Source: Prevotella sp. (GTDB lineage: Bacteria > Bacteroidota > Bacteroidia > Bacteroidales > Bacteroidaceae). Taken from it: DNA of 64,000 nucleotides. How positions within the stretch are numbered: the stretch's first letter is position 1; each line of letters begins with the position of its first letter. A program made the translations under genes and the position numbers. The stretch is taken from positions 1 to 64,000 of the forward strand of contig JAGCDZ010000100.1 in the NCBI GenBank assembly GCA_017650905.1. The letters are read 5' to 3'. The notes below the pieces were generated by a model, which did no database searches, was not told the DNA's origin, and worked only from the letters and a program-made list of their open reading frames with translations. Below, piece after piece: positions 16,952 to 25,519 of the stretch.

Positions 16952-17878
16952 ATGAAGAAAATATTGTGGACATTGGCCATTGTCTTGGCCATTTTCGTAA
17001 TCGCATTGATTGGCGGTAGCTTCTATATGCTCGACTATTCATTGGCACCCGATCCCAGCCGCATGGATACCGACTCGTGCTATCGGCAGCAGTTTGAGGC
17101 TTATCCTGAGAGTCAGGCTTGGGTCGACAGCCTGCGCAGCAACCGTGCCTTGCGCGATACCTTCCTCACGATGCCCTCAGGTGAGCGCCATCATGCTTTC
17201 TTTGTCGACAGGGGCAGTACACGCACGGCCCTCGTCATTCACGGCTGGCGCGATTGTGCCATCAAGTTCTTGTGGCTGGCCCGCATCTATGAGCATGAAC
17301 TGGGCTATAATGTCGTGATGCCCGAACTGCACGGCTGTGGTGAGAGCGAGGGCGAGGCTATACAGATGGGCTGGAAGGACCGGCTCGATGTGATGCACTG
17401 GCTGAAGATCTTCCAAGCTGATACGATGGTGGTGCATGGTGTCTCGATGGGTGCAGCCACCACGATGATGCTCTCTGGCGAACGGATGCCCGATGGTATC
17501 AGGGATTTGCGCTTTGTCGAGGATTGCGGCTATACCTGTGTCTGGGACGAGTTTGCCGGACAGTTGGATGAGCAGTTCGGTTTGCCGGAGTTCCCGCTGA
17601 TGTACGCCACCAGTCTGCTTTGTAAATTGCGTGATGGTTGGAGTTTTGGTGAGGCATCGGCCTTGGAGCAGGTCAAGAAATGCCATTATCCCATGCTTTT
17701 CATTCATGGTAATGCCGATACCTTTGTGCCCACACACATGGTCTATCCCCTTTATGAAGCGAAACCTGGCACAAAGGCACTTTGGATTGCCGAAGGTGCC
17801 GAACATGCTCTCTCTTATCGTGAGCACAAGGCGGAATACATCGCCAGAATCAAGGAATTCCTTTTACGCGCGCAGTAG
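16952..17878 (+). CDS. Membrane-anchored alpha/beta hydrolase
   Basis: 308 residues. One N-terminal hydrophobic segment (3-27) acts as signal anchor or uncleaved signal. The core has an oxyanion HG motif (VIHGW, about 97) and a nucleophile elbow GVSMG with Ser165. FIHGNADTFVP supplies the catalytic Asp, and EGAEHALSY the catalytic His. It resembles BAAT/DUF-type serine hydrolases of Bacteroidetes. The substrate is unknown (ester, peptide or acyl chain). It is monocistronic with its own strong promoter and a hairpin downstream. Confidence 0.85.
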   Translation: MKKILWTLAIVLAIFVIALIGGSFYMLDYSLAPDPSRMDTDSCYRQQFEAYPESQAWVDSLRSNRALRDTFLTMPSGERHHAFFVDRGSTRTALVIHGWRDCAIKFLWLARIYEHELGYNVVMPELHGCGESEGEAIQMGWKDRLDVMHWLKIFQADTMVVHGVSMGAATTMMLSGERMPDGIRDLRFVEDCGYTCVWDEFAGQLDEQFGLPEFPLMYATSLLCKLRDGWSFGEASALEQVKKCHYPMLFIHGNADTFVPTHMVYPLYEAKPGTKALWIAEGAEHALSYREHKAEYIARIKEFLLRAQ

Positions 17879-17908
17879 TAGGAAAACTCAGGAAACAACT
17901 GACCCTCC

Positions 17909-17999
17909 TGCCCCTTCTGACCCCCAATTTCTCGCGCAGAATTGTATAGAAGAAAATCTTTCCGCTTTCCTTTGGGGGTCAGAAGGGTCAGAAGGGGCA
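17909..17999. repeat. Imperfect long inverted repeat (inner pair)
   Basis: TGCCCCTTCTGACCCCCAA (17909-17927) faces a right arm at 17972-17999 of the same sequence in reverse complement. The right arm carries one extra tandem copy of the 9-mer CCCTTCTGA, so the left arm can pair in two registers. Confidence 0.7.
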
Positions 18000-18053
18000 C
18001 ATAAAAAGTTTATATAACAACTAAATATACCTCTGCGATTCTGCGCGAGAAAT
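17927..18053. repeat. Perfect 16-bp inverted repeat (outer pair)
   Basis: ATTTCTCGCGCAGAAT (17927-17942) and its exact reverse complement (18038-18053). The left arm starts directly after the left inner arm. Together the arms form a composite palindromic element in the convergent gap. Confidence 0.75.
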
Positions 18054-18109
18054 AATAAGGGCTGTCAGATAAATGCCAAGTATTGAAAAATTGAAGGCTC
18101 TTATCGCCA

Positions 18110-18147
18110 AATAAGTGGCTCTTATTCAGCGATAAGAGCCACTTATT
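18110..18147. terminator. Strong bidirectional hairpin between convergent genes
   Basis: A perfect 16-bp stem, AATAAGTGGCTCTTAT (18110-18125) with ATAAGAGCCACTTATT (18132-18147), and a 6-base loop. It lies between the hydrolase and the GH13 gene. GGCTCTTATCGC at 18096-18107 could instead pair with GCGATAAGAGCC (18129-18140), giving an alternative fold. Confidence 0.7.
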
Positions 18148-18171
18148 CTGGCAGAAATACTACCGTGACTT

Positions 18172-19482
18172 TCAGAATTTCTCGATACAGTATTCGAAAG
18201 GTTCGAGGGTGATGGATTCGCCGAGCTTTTGCCAGGATTCCGGGAGATTGATGGTTTCGGGCTCGTTACGCACGTTGACAAGAATCAGGAAACGCTCAGC
18301 ATCGTCAGCTTTTTCAAATACCAGCACATTGTTGTCGGGCCAGGCGGTCATCTTACCTTTACGGAGGGCGGGATGCTCGTTATAGAGGCCGATCAGATGC
18401 TTATATTCTTGATAGATTTCAGGCTTGGCGGTCCAGTTAACGGGTACGTACTTGAAGAAGTTAATGGGCTCGGGATAGCCCACTTCCTGCGAGCCGTAGA
18501 TAAGAGCGCCGCCATGGGGGAAGATGCTAGCCACGTAGGCAGCCATTGCACCTCGGTCGTTGGTGAACTCCACGCAGGGTGTAGCCTCGGTAGAGTGGTC
18601 GTGATTGGTGGTGAAGCGTAGCTTGACCTTGCCAGCCGGCAGACTGTCGTATTCAGCCTTGTCGGCCTTGATGAGGTCGGAGGCAGGCGCACCCTTGAAC
18701 ACCTTTACAAGCTCGTCCTTATAGTCCCAGCCATAGTTCATATCGAAGCCGCCAATGGTGAAGTTGTCGACGTTCTTGCCTTCTGCCAGCATCAAAATCT
18801 TACGTTCTCCAGCAGCGGCACGTAACTGGTCGATAGCATCCTTCCAGAAGTCGGCTGGCACACCATCGGCCACGTCACAGCGGAAGCCGTCGATACCCAC
18901 CTCGACAATCCAGAACTTCATGGCATCGATCATCGCCTCGCGCATGTCCTTGTTATCGTAGTTCAGATCTGCCACATCTTCCCAATTCCAGGGTTGCGGA
19001 CAAATAATCGTGTCAGCCTTCTCGTCGTATGTATACCAGTCAGGATGTTCTTTTACCCAGGGATGATCCCACGCCGTATGGTTGGCCACCCAATCGAGGA
19101 TGATGCCCATACCGTGCTCATGGCAGACCTTTGCGAGGTTTTTGAAATCATCGATGGTACCGAACTCAGGCGCGATGGCCTTATAATCGCTGATACAGTA
19201 GGGGGAGTTTTTGCCTTTCTCGATGCCGATGGGGTAGATAGGCATGACCCACATGATGTTGACGCCCAGGTCTCGGATGGAGTCGATACGGGCGGCCACA
19301 GCATTGAGGGAGTTCTCTGGTGCAAACACACGGGGATTAACTTGATACATGGCGATATCGTCAACAGCAGGCAGTTCGAAGACTTCTGTCTTTGCTTCCT
19401 TGGCGGGCCTGCAGGCACTTAGCATAAAGATCGCTACGCCAAGAACGGAAATTATTTTTTTCATAACATTACTTTTATTCAT
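18172..19482 (-). CDS. GH13 alpha-amylase-family lipoprotein of the starch locus
   Basis: 436 residues. Cleaves or transfers alpha-1,4-glucosidic bonds. Lipobox LSAC (Cys24) after the signal peptide. The GH13 barrel has nucleophile Asp203 (GFRCDVAD), acid/base Glu234 (MLAEGK) and Asp295 (TNHDHS). It is much smaller than SusG (about 690) and has no carbohydrate-binding insert, so it may act on short malto-oligosaccharides at the outer membrane. An alternative start is the Met at 19464, which leaves a normal signal peptide. It is last in the susC-to-GH13 run, after an OmpA gene. Confidence 0.87.
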   Translation of the reverse strand: MNKSNVMKKIISVLGVAIFMLSACRPAKEAKTEVFELPAVDDIAMYQVNPRVFAPENSLNAVAARIDSIRDLGVNIMWVMPIYPIGIEKGKNSPYCISDYKAIAPEFGTIDDFKNLAKVCHEHGMGIILDWVANHTAWDHPWVKEHPDWYTYDEKADTIICPQPWNWEDVADLNYDNKDMREAMIDAMKFWIVEVGIDGFRCDVADGVPADFWKDAIDQLRAAAGERKILMLAEGKNVDNFTIGGFDMNYGWDYKDELVKVFKGAPASDLIKADKAEYDSLPAGKVKLRFTTNHDHSTEATPCVEFTNDRGAMAAYVASIFPHGGALIYGSQEVGYPEPINFFKYVPVNWTAKPEIYQEYKHLIGLYNEHPALRKGKMTAWPDNNVLVFEKADDAERFLILVNVRNEPETINLPESWQKLGESITLEPFEYCIEKF

Positions 19483-19557
19483 GCGTTGGTTTGATAGTAG
19501 AGTTAAAATCAGGCGGGCACTGGTGAGAGTGTCCGCCTGAATAGATATAGGGAATGA

Positions 19558-20643
19558 TTATTCTCCAACAACGATAACACAACGGTTCTGGTCGTTCTCT
19601 GCATAAGGCTGTACAGTGTCGCCGAAAGACTCAACGGTCATACGGCTGGCAGCGACGCCTTTCTCCTGAAGGGCTTTGGCCACCTTCTCAGCGCGAGCCT
19701 TGGCATAGCCTAGGTTGATGCTAGGGTTACCTGTGCCGCGGTCGGCATAGCCCTTGATGCTGATACCCTTCTGCGGGTACTTGTTGCACCAGTTGACAAT
19801 CTTGTTCAGTATCGCATCAGGATCAGGATCACTGAGACGGATGTTATAGAAGAACACTTCCTTCAGTGGCTCGTCCTTTACCACGGGTTTCGGCTCAGGT
19901 TTGGGCTCTGGCTTTGGTTCGGGTTTGGGTTCGGGCTTCACCTCAGGTGCTGGAGCGGGCTCCTCGTAGACTGGCTCCGGAACGGGAGCGGCCTTCTTCT
20001 TTTGGCCAAATTTATAGGTCAGACCAATGAGAGCTGCTACTTGCCAGTCAGGATTGTAGTTGCGCTTCAGGTTGAACTCGTCGTTCTTGTAGTTGGCATC
20101 AACCTCAAGGCCAATAGCCAATTTCTCAGAGAGGTTCAAATTAAACTGCGTACCAAAACGGCCATTATAGGTGCTGTGTTTTGTGCCACAGAGTTCTGGA
20201 TTCTCAATGAATTGTGTGGCATGGTTAGCTGTGTTGAATTCATCGAAATCCCAGCCGTAGTTCACACCGAAACCAGCCAGAAGTACCCAGTCGAACTTAT
20301 CGCTAAGACGGTTCGGGTTGATAATGTTGGTCATGTTCATCAGCAGGTCGAGATCACCCGTAACGGCATTGAACTTATAGGTGTCGGTAAGGGCACTTTT
20401 GATTTGCCAAGCCTGTGCGTGGATGCGGGCACCAACCTTTGAATTGAAGTAGCGTCCGGCAGAGATGGCCGCCTGCGGGGTGAGGAGCTTCGTGAAGTCG
20501 TAGTTGGTGAACGTTCCTTGGACACCACCTTGCACAGTGATGAAGTTATAAGGGTAGTTGTCCTCTACACTCTGCGCCTGTGCAGCTGTGGTCACTCCGA
20601 AAAGGAGTGCCACTGCTGCGAGGATATTCTTAAACTTTTTCAT
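19558..20643 (-). CDS. OmpA-family porin/peptidoglycan-linking protein
   Basis: 361 residues. Signal peptide 1-23 (AQAQ). An N-terminal beta-barrel covers about 30-210. A Pro/Glu/Lys linker of repeated PEPK follows, and then an OmpA C-terminal peptidoglycan-binding domain (about 250-361: GISIKGYADRGTGNPSINLGYAKARAEKV), with the Asp and Arg that contact diaminopimelate. It would anchor the outer membrane to the wall. It sits inside the starch operon between the SusE/F-like gene and the GH13 gene, an unusual place. The start is preceded by an AAAAGAGATT leader like that of the SusE/F-like gene. Confidence 0.85.
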   Translation of the reverse strand: MKKFKNILAAVALLFGVTTAAQAQSVEDNYPYNFITVQGGVQGTFTNYDFTKLLTPQAAISAGRYFNSKVGARIHAQAWQIKSALTDTYKFNAVTGDLDLLMNMTNIINPNRLSDKFDWVLLAGFGVNYGWDFDEFNTANHATQFIENPELCGTKHSTYNGRFGTQFNLNLSEKLAIGLEVDANYKNDEFNLKRNYNPDWQVAALIGLTYKFGQKKKAAPVPEPVYEEPAPAPEVKPEPKPEPKPEPKPEPKPVVKDEPLKEVFFYNIRLSDPDPDAILNKIVNWCNKYPQKGISIKGYADRGTGNPSINLGYAKARAEKVAKALQEKGVAASRMTVESFGDTVQPYAENDQNRCVIVVGE

Positions 20644-20668
20644 GTGAATCTCTTTTGATGTTTAACAT

Positions 20669-22618
20669 TTACTGCTTGGTGATTACAACCTTATTGTTGC
20701 CCGTATAGCTGAGATAGAACTTGAAGGTGTAGGTACCTGCCTCGATGTTGAGGTTGGCGCCGTCCTGTGTCAGGTCAGACTCAGTTCCACCCCAGTTGAT
20801 ACCCCAATCATGGTTAGCGCGGAACTTGTATTCGCCAGACACAGCATCGGTAGTTACCTCCCAACAGCCTTCTTCTTTATTGTAGGCCATTTCAAGGTCT
20901 TCACTCCAACCGTTGAAGCCACCAATCATGCTGATGCTCTCAATCTTCAGTAGGCTGTAATGCATGTTGGCAAAGTCGAGGTTAATCTGGTAGAAGCCAG
21001 CACCTGGATCGGGGCAGTTGGGACCACCGCCGTCGGTGAGGGAACCACTCGTGGTGTCACCGCTGACATACTCCAAGTCATTGTCCCAGTTGTCGGCATT
21101 GGGCTTGAACTTGAACTCACCGTCCAGATAGTAGTAACCTTGGTACTGTCCGTTGCCGTTGCCGAGCAGCAGATGGCTAATGCCCCAGCCGCCTTCGTTA
21201 CCAATTTCATAGAAGTTATCGGGATAGCCGTTGTCTTCCTTGACGGTGCAATGGGCGGGAGCCTCGTCGCTAAGGAAGAGGCGGATGACATAAGGACCAT
21301 CGGCTGCAAGCTGCAGGTTGGCACCATCCTGAATGAGGTCGTCGATGGTACCACCCCAGTTGACGGCCCAATCGTGGTTGAGACGGAACTTGAACTCACC
21401 GGCACTGAGTGTCTCGCGAGCCTCCCAACACTTCATAATCTCATTGTAGGTCATGTCTACATCAGTATCCCAAGCACCTCTTACTGAACCAATGATACTG
21501 ATAGAGGTAACAGGTGTGATCTTGTAGGTCATTTCCTTTAAATCAACCTGAACAAAGTAGAAACCAGCATCGACTCCGTCGATATTAGGACCACCGTCGG
21601 TGGTGAGTGTACCGCCGGTAGCATCGCCACTGACCTTCTCCCAGTCACCGTCCCAGTTGTCCTTATTAGGCTTGAACTTGAACTCACCGTTCAGGTAGAT
21701 GACGGCACTATACTGTCCCATACCATTACCATGAAGTGGATGAGGCTCGCTCCAACCGCTCTCGTTACCAATCTCATAGATGAAGTCGTTGAAGCCTACG
21801 GGAGTAGCTGACCACGTCTGATCGAGCATATCGAAGGTGAGGTCATAGAAGAGTGCATCGGGGTCGGCAACAATAACGAGGTTGCCACCATTGTTGTCGT
21901 AGTTGAACTTGCCCTCTTCACTGGCGGCAGCCAAACAGCCGCTCCAATCGCCACCGATACCTGATTCCGGAGTCATCTTGAACTCTATATTGCTTCCATC
22001 CTCAGTAGCGGGGATGCGCACTTTAAACGTTGGGTTGGAATATGGGTCACTACCGTCATTAGTGAGTTTGTAAGTCGTGTCGGTATTATCCCATCCGTTG
22101 ATGCTACCTGTCAGGTAGTAGGCAGCCTCAATGCTAGGAGCCAATGGGATGGCTGTGATATTAAATAGTCCCGACGTGGCTGTCTTCACAGCAGTCTGTC
22201 CATTGTTCATCCACATGCTGACAGCGGCATTGATAGTACGCTCCACGGGGCGGCGCTTAAACACATCGACGATGAAATTCTGAAGGTCGGCGGCCGACAT
22301 GGTACCATCGGCAGCTATGTCGTAGGTTCCCTCGAAAGAGGTGCCTTCAGTATTTGTACCAGACAGCGTAATGGAATAGATGGGATCGTAGCCCTCGCCA
22401 TTGGTGGTGGGAGCAGTGATGTTGCACACCTGAACCCGATCGGCAGCGACGTTGTTGAAGTCAATGACACCTACCGTAGAGATACTGCCGTCACCAAAGG
22501 TTACTTGGGTAGGCTGTGGCACGACCTGTGGGCTTGCCCAGTCTTTGTAGTCGTCGGTGCAAGCCGCTACCGACGCTACAAATGCTATCAATGATAATAT
22601 TTTCTTAGTCATGATCAT
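20669..22618 (-). CDS. SusE/SusF-like starch-binding lipoprotein with tandem modules
   Basis: 649 residues. Signal peptide with Cys20 after SVAA, then a SusE-type N-terminal domain. Two similar tandem blocks of about 190 residues follow at the C-terminus. Each contains a YEIGNEGGW-type segment, a GEFKFKPNxDNWDxD segment and a segment ending NHDWxxNWGGT. The first and second halves of each block look like alternate SusE/SusF binding modules. It should hold starch at the cell surface near SusCD. Start 22618 or 22612 (MTKK); the N-region fits either. It overlaps no neighbour and lies between susE and ompA in the operon. Confidence 0.8.
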   Translation of the reverse strand: MIMTKKILSLIAFVASVAACTDDYKDWASPQVVPQPTQVTFGDGSISTVGVIDFNNVAADRVQVCNITAPTTNGEGYDPIYSITLSGTNTEGTSFEGTYDIAADGTMSAADLQNFIVDVFKRRPVERTINAAVSMWMNNGQTAVKTATSGLFNITAIPLAPSIEAAYYLTGSINGWDNTDTTYKLTNDGSDPYSNPTFKVRIPATEDGSNIEFKMTPESGIGGDWSGCLAAASEEGKFNYDNNGGNLVIVADPDALFYDLTFDMLDQTWSATPVGFNDFIYEIGNESGWSEPHPLHGNGMGQYSAVIYLNGEFKFKPNKDNWDGDWEKVSGDATGGTLTTDGGPNIDGVDAGFYFVQVDLKEMTYKITPVTSISIIGSVRGAWDTDVDMTYNEIMKCWEARETLSAGEFKFRLNHDWAVNWGGTIDDLIQDGANLQLAADGPYVIRLFLSDEAPAHCTVKEDNGYPDNFYEIGNEGGWGISHLLLGNGNGQYQGYYYLDGEFKFKPNADNWDNDLEYVSGDTTSGSLTDGGGPNCPDPGAGFYQINLDFANMHYSLLKIESISMIGGFNGWSEDLEMAYNKEEGCWEVTTDAVSGEYKFRANHDWGINWGGTESDLTQDGANLNIEAGTYTFKFYLSYTGNNKVVITKQ

Positions 22619-22632
22619 AATCTCTTTTGAAG

Positions 22633-23841
22633 TTATTGTTTGATGAAACGGATGTAACCCGTAATATCGTTGAAGAAAATCAGATAGGTACCTGCCTCAG
22701 GAACTACCAGGTTAGCACCGTTGCCAACACCGTAGACATACATGCCTTGTGAGTAGTTGATGAATGTACCGCCCTTGTTGAAGTCCCAAGAATCAGCCTG
22801 CTTGATCTTTACCTCGTCGCCAGCGGCAAATTCGTAAGTGATGTACCAGTCATGGTTCTCCCAACCTGTAGAGCAAGGTGTCATTGGGGTATCACCCCAT
22901 TCGTTGAATGAACCAGCAATGGCCATTCCGCTATAGACAGGTGCAGAACCGTCGTAAGGCTCGATACTCAGGTTGTCATCTTTAGTGTTCAGGGTGACTT
23001 TGTAAACACCAGCCTCAGGAACGGTAATGTTGCCTGAGCCGCCGTCGTTCTTCACATATGAACCGAATGAGTCGCCCTGACCCCACTGGGTTGCCCAACC
23101 ATCGTCGAGGGAACCGCGGAGTTTGAAGCCGCTGCCGCCGAGGTAGCCGATCCACTGAATCTCGCCTTGGCCAGTCTTTTTATCATACTCTGCACCATCA
23201 AGGGTCTGCATCGGGATAACGCACTTACCCATGTCGCCACCCCAGGAGCCGTCAGCAATGTCGGCACCGATAAGCCACCAGATCTCAGGATCAGCAGGCT
23301 TCAACTCGACATAGTAGGGAATGGTGTTCAGGGTAATTACATTCGAATAGATGGGGTAATACTCACGGAATGAAGCGTCGCGCATTGCAGATTTCACGCG
23401 GAACGAAATCTGCTGGATGGCAGGAACGGTGGCCTCTGTCCAACCTAAGAGTTGTAACAACGAACGGTTCAGCGTTTCTGTACTTACCTCTGCACCTAGA
23501 CCATTGGAATAGGTCTCATCGAGTGCAAAGAAATCGGCACCAGTATTGTCTTCAGCATTCGCATCGAAAGCGTGGTTGAAAGCACCAGTGGGCGATACTT
23601 CAATTGTGTAGGTGGGAACCATTGCTGAATTGTAGTTGTTATAAGGTGTGGGCTGCGACCAGGTGAGTGTTACATTGGTCGACTTCTCTAAGTCCACGTT
23701 ACCCTTGACAGCGATCTCATTGAGCACAAACGTTGTGGGCTGTGTCAGCGTGGGGTTCGACTCGTTATCGTCCTTACACGAGGTAAAGAGCAACATGCCC
23801 ACTGCTGTCAGCAGTATTGTTGATTTGAATATTGTCTTCAT
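22633..23841 (-). CDS. susE: SusE-like outer-membrane starch-binding lipoprotein
   Basis: 402 residues. Lipobox FTSC followed by KDDNES. Residues about 30-170 form the SusE N-terminal domain (TFVLNEIAVKGNVDLEKSTNVTLTWSQP). The C-terminal part has two binding modules (MAIAGSFNEWGDTPM, and the end GTYLIFFNDITGYIRFIKQ). It should bind malto-oligosaccharides and help SusCD. A start three codons upstream would be TTG and lies in the heptamer array, so the ATG at 23841 is chosen. It directly follows susD. Confidence 0.83.
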   Translation of the reverse strand: MKTIFKSTILLTAVGMLLFTSCKDDNESNPTLTQPTTFVLNEIAVKGNVDLEKSTNVTLTWSQPTPYNNYNSAMVPTYTIEVSPTGAFNHAFDANAEDNTGADFFALDETYSNGLGAEVSTETLNRSLLQLLGWTEATVPAIQQISFRVKSAMRDASFREYYPIYSNVITLNTIPYYVELKPADPEIWWLIGADIADGSWGGDMGKCVIPMQTLDGAEYDKKTGQGEIQWIGYLGGSGFKLRGSLDDGWATQWGQGDSFGSYVKNDGGSGNITVPEAGVYKVTLNTKDDNLSIEPYDGSAPVYSGMAIAGSFNEWGDTPMTPCSTGWENHDWYITYEFAAGDEVKIKQADSWDFNKGGTFINYSQGMYVYGVGNGANLVVPEAGTYLIFFNDITGYIRFIKQ

Positions 23842-23876
23842 AATTATCAATTATCAATTTTCAATTATCAATTAAT
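23842..23876. repeat. Heptamer tandem array, five units
   Basis: Units of AATTATC (one AATTTTC, one AATTAAT) run from inside the susD stop region right up to the susE start codon. Confidence 0.8.
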
Positions 23877-25479
23877 AACCAGTATTCTGAGTGAGGTTCG
23901 GGTTAGCATTGATGTCCTCAGCAGGAATGGCAAAGAGGTTGCGGTAAGCGGGGAATGAGGCTCCGTTTTGTGAACCGCTCTTCCACTCCCAGAGATACTG
24001 TCCGCTCTTGTCACCACCGAAATAGCCATAACGAATCAGGTCAGTGCGGCGGAAACCTTCATAATAGAGTTCGCGTGAGCGCTCATCGAGAATCTGATCG
24101 GTGGAATAGCTGCCCAGTGTCGTCGTGTTGGCACGCTGACGAAGGGCGTTGATATAACTAGCACCTGTGCCGCTAGTTGTGCCACCGTTGAGACGGGCAT
24201 CAGCTTCGGCAGCAATCAGATAAGCCTCTGCAGAACGCATCAGGAAGAAATCGGTATCGATGAACTGTGAATTGTGGGGATTGCCATTGCTTGCATAGGT
24301 GTTACGATATTTTCCTACAGCATAACCAGAGGTATACTCTGTCGGGGTGGTGACAACCAAATCGCGGTCGATACCGAAAAACAGTGCGCGATCATCGCCA
24401 GCGGCAGTAGCCATATCCTTAATGCTCACCTGAGGTGCATCGCCGTTGGGGAAGAACTTAGCCACAAACTGCGAACGGGCACGATTACCAGCCCAGAACT
24501 CGCTGGTGCTGTAGTCTCCTTCTGTATCCATATCAGCCTTCCAGGTAGAAGCCATGAGGAACAGTGTGGTACACCATGCCGTGGTCTTCACACCATCCTG
24601 CATGAGTGGGAGGATGGCCTCCTGAGAAGCACCATTACTACCATTGTCACCCATGAAGAGCATCTGGTAAGCACTCCAGCCATTCACACCAGTAGTCCAT
24701 AATTTATGGGGACCATTGATAACCTTCTCGGCATACTCCTTAGCTTCGTTCCAACGGGCAGTGCCAGTATAGACTTCTGCATTCAAATACAGACGGGCCA
24801 GCAACAGGTTCGCTGCATCCTGATCGGCACGGCCATAACCGTCGTCAGTATCCTTGCGGGCTGCTGGTGTCATCATCTGGCCAACACATTCCTTCAACTC
24901 TGTCTCAATCCATGTGAAGAGTTCTGCACGTTGAATCTGGGGGGGAGGTGTCGACATCAGTGTCGTAGCAAATGGTACATTGCCGAAGCAGTCCATCAGA
25001 TGATAATAATACAGGGCGCGAAGGAAGCGAACCTCAGCCTGACGGGTAGCATCAATGTCGCCACAAACCTCCAAATAGTGGTTGCAGTAGGCAATACCTG
25101 TATATAAACGATAGTAGAAACCTTTCAGCATGGGGTGTGAAGCATCCCACTGGTTAAAGTTGAAAGCGGGGATACCCGGGTCACCCCAGGCACAAATCGC
25201 TTCATCGGTGGTCAACTCATTGGCATTCCACAACTGGCGGACAAAACCGGCAGTACCACCATCCAGACCGTCGATGTCGCAGTCACCATTAGCACCAGTC
25301 TGACCTTGCAAAGCCATGTTGGCATAGCACTTGGTAAAGAGTGCAGCCTCGTCAGCAACCATCGTCTTACTGGGATCAATAGGCGTGACGTCCAGGTCTT
25401 TTGTGCAAGAACTCAGTCCTGCTACAGCAAAAGCTACTGCTGCAACGGGAATTATATTTTTGAAATATCTTAAGTTCAT
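23872..25479 (-). CDS. susD: SusD-like starch-binding outer-membrane lipoprotein
   Basis: 535 residues. Lipobox SSC, followed by TKDLDVTPIDPSKT. The TPR-bearing SusD/RagB fold covers the rest, with family marks such as FLRALYYYHLMDCFGNVPFA, AEAYLIAAEADARLNG and the C-terminal ILDERSRELYYEGFRRTDLIRYG. It would cap the SusC barrel and deliver malto-oligosaccharides. It lies 40 bases after susC and the two are co-transcribed. The stop codon lies in a heptamer array that extends to susE. Confidence 0.93.
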   Translation of the reverse strand: MNLRYFKNIIPVAAVAFAVAGLSSCTKDLDVTPIDPSKTMVADEAALFTKCYANMALQGQTGANGDCDIDGLDGGTAGFVRQLWNANELTTDEAICAWGDPGIPAFNFNQWDASHPMLKGFYYRLYTGIAYCNHYLEVCGDIDATRQAEVRFLRALYYYHLMDCFGNVPFATTLMSTPPPQIQRAELFTWIETELKECVGQMMTPAARKDTDDGYGRADQDAANLLLARLYLNAEVYTGTARWNEAKEYAEKVINGPHKLWTTGVNGWSAYQMLFMGDNGSNGASQEAILPLMQDGVKTTAWCTTLFLMASTWKADMDTEGDYSTSEFWAGNRARSQFVAKFFPNGDAPQVSIKDMATAAGDDRALFFGIDRDLVVTTPTEYTSGYAVGKYRNTYASNGNPHNSQFIDTDFFLMRSAEAYLIAAEADARLNGGTTSGTGASYINALRQRANTTTLGSYSTDQILDERSRELYYEGFRRTDLIRYGYFGGDKSGQYLWEWKSGSQNGASFPAYRNLFAIPAEDINANPNLTQNTGY

Positions 25480-25519
25480 AGTCGTATCTTTTTTACTTAT
25501 TATCTTATTACCTTTTTCA

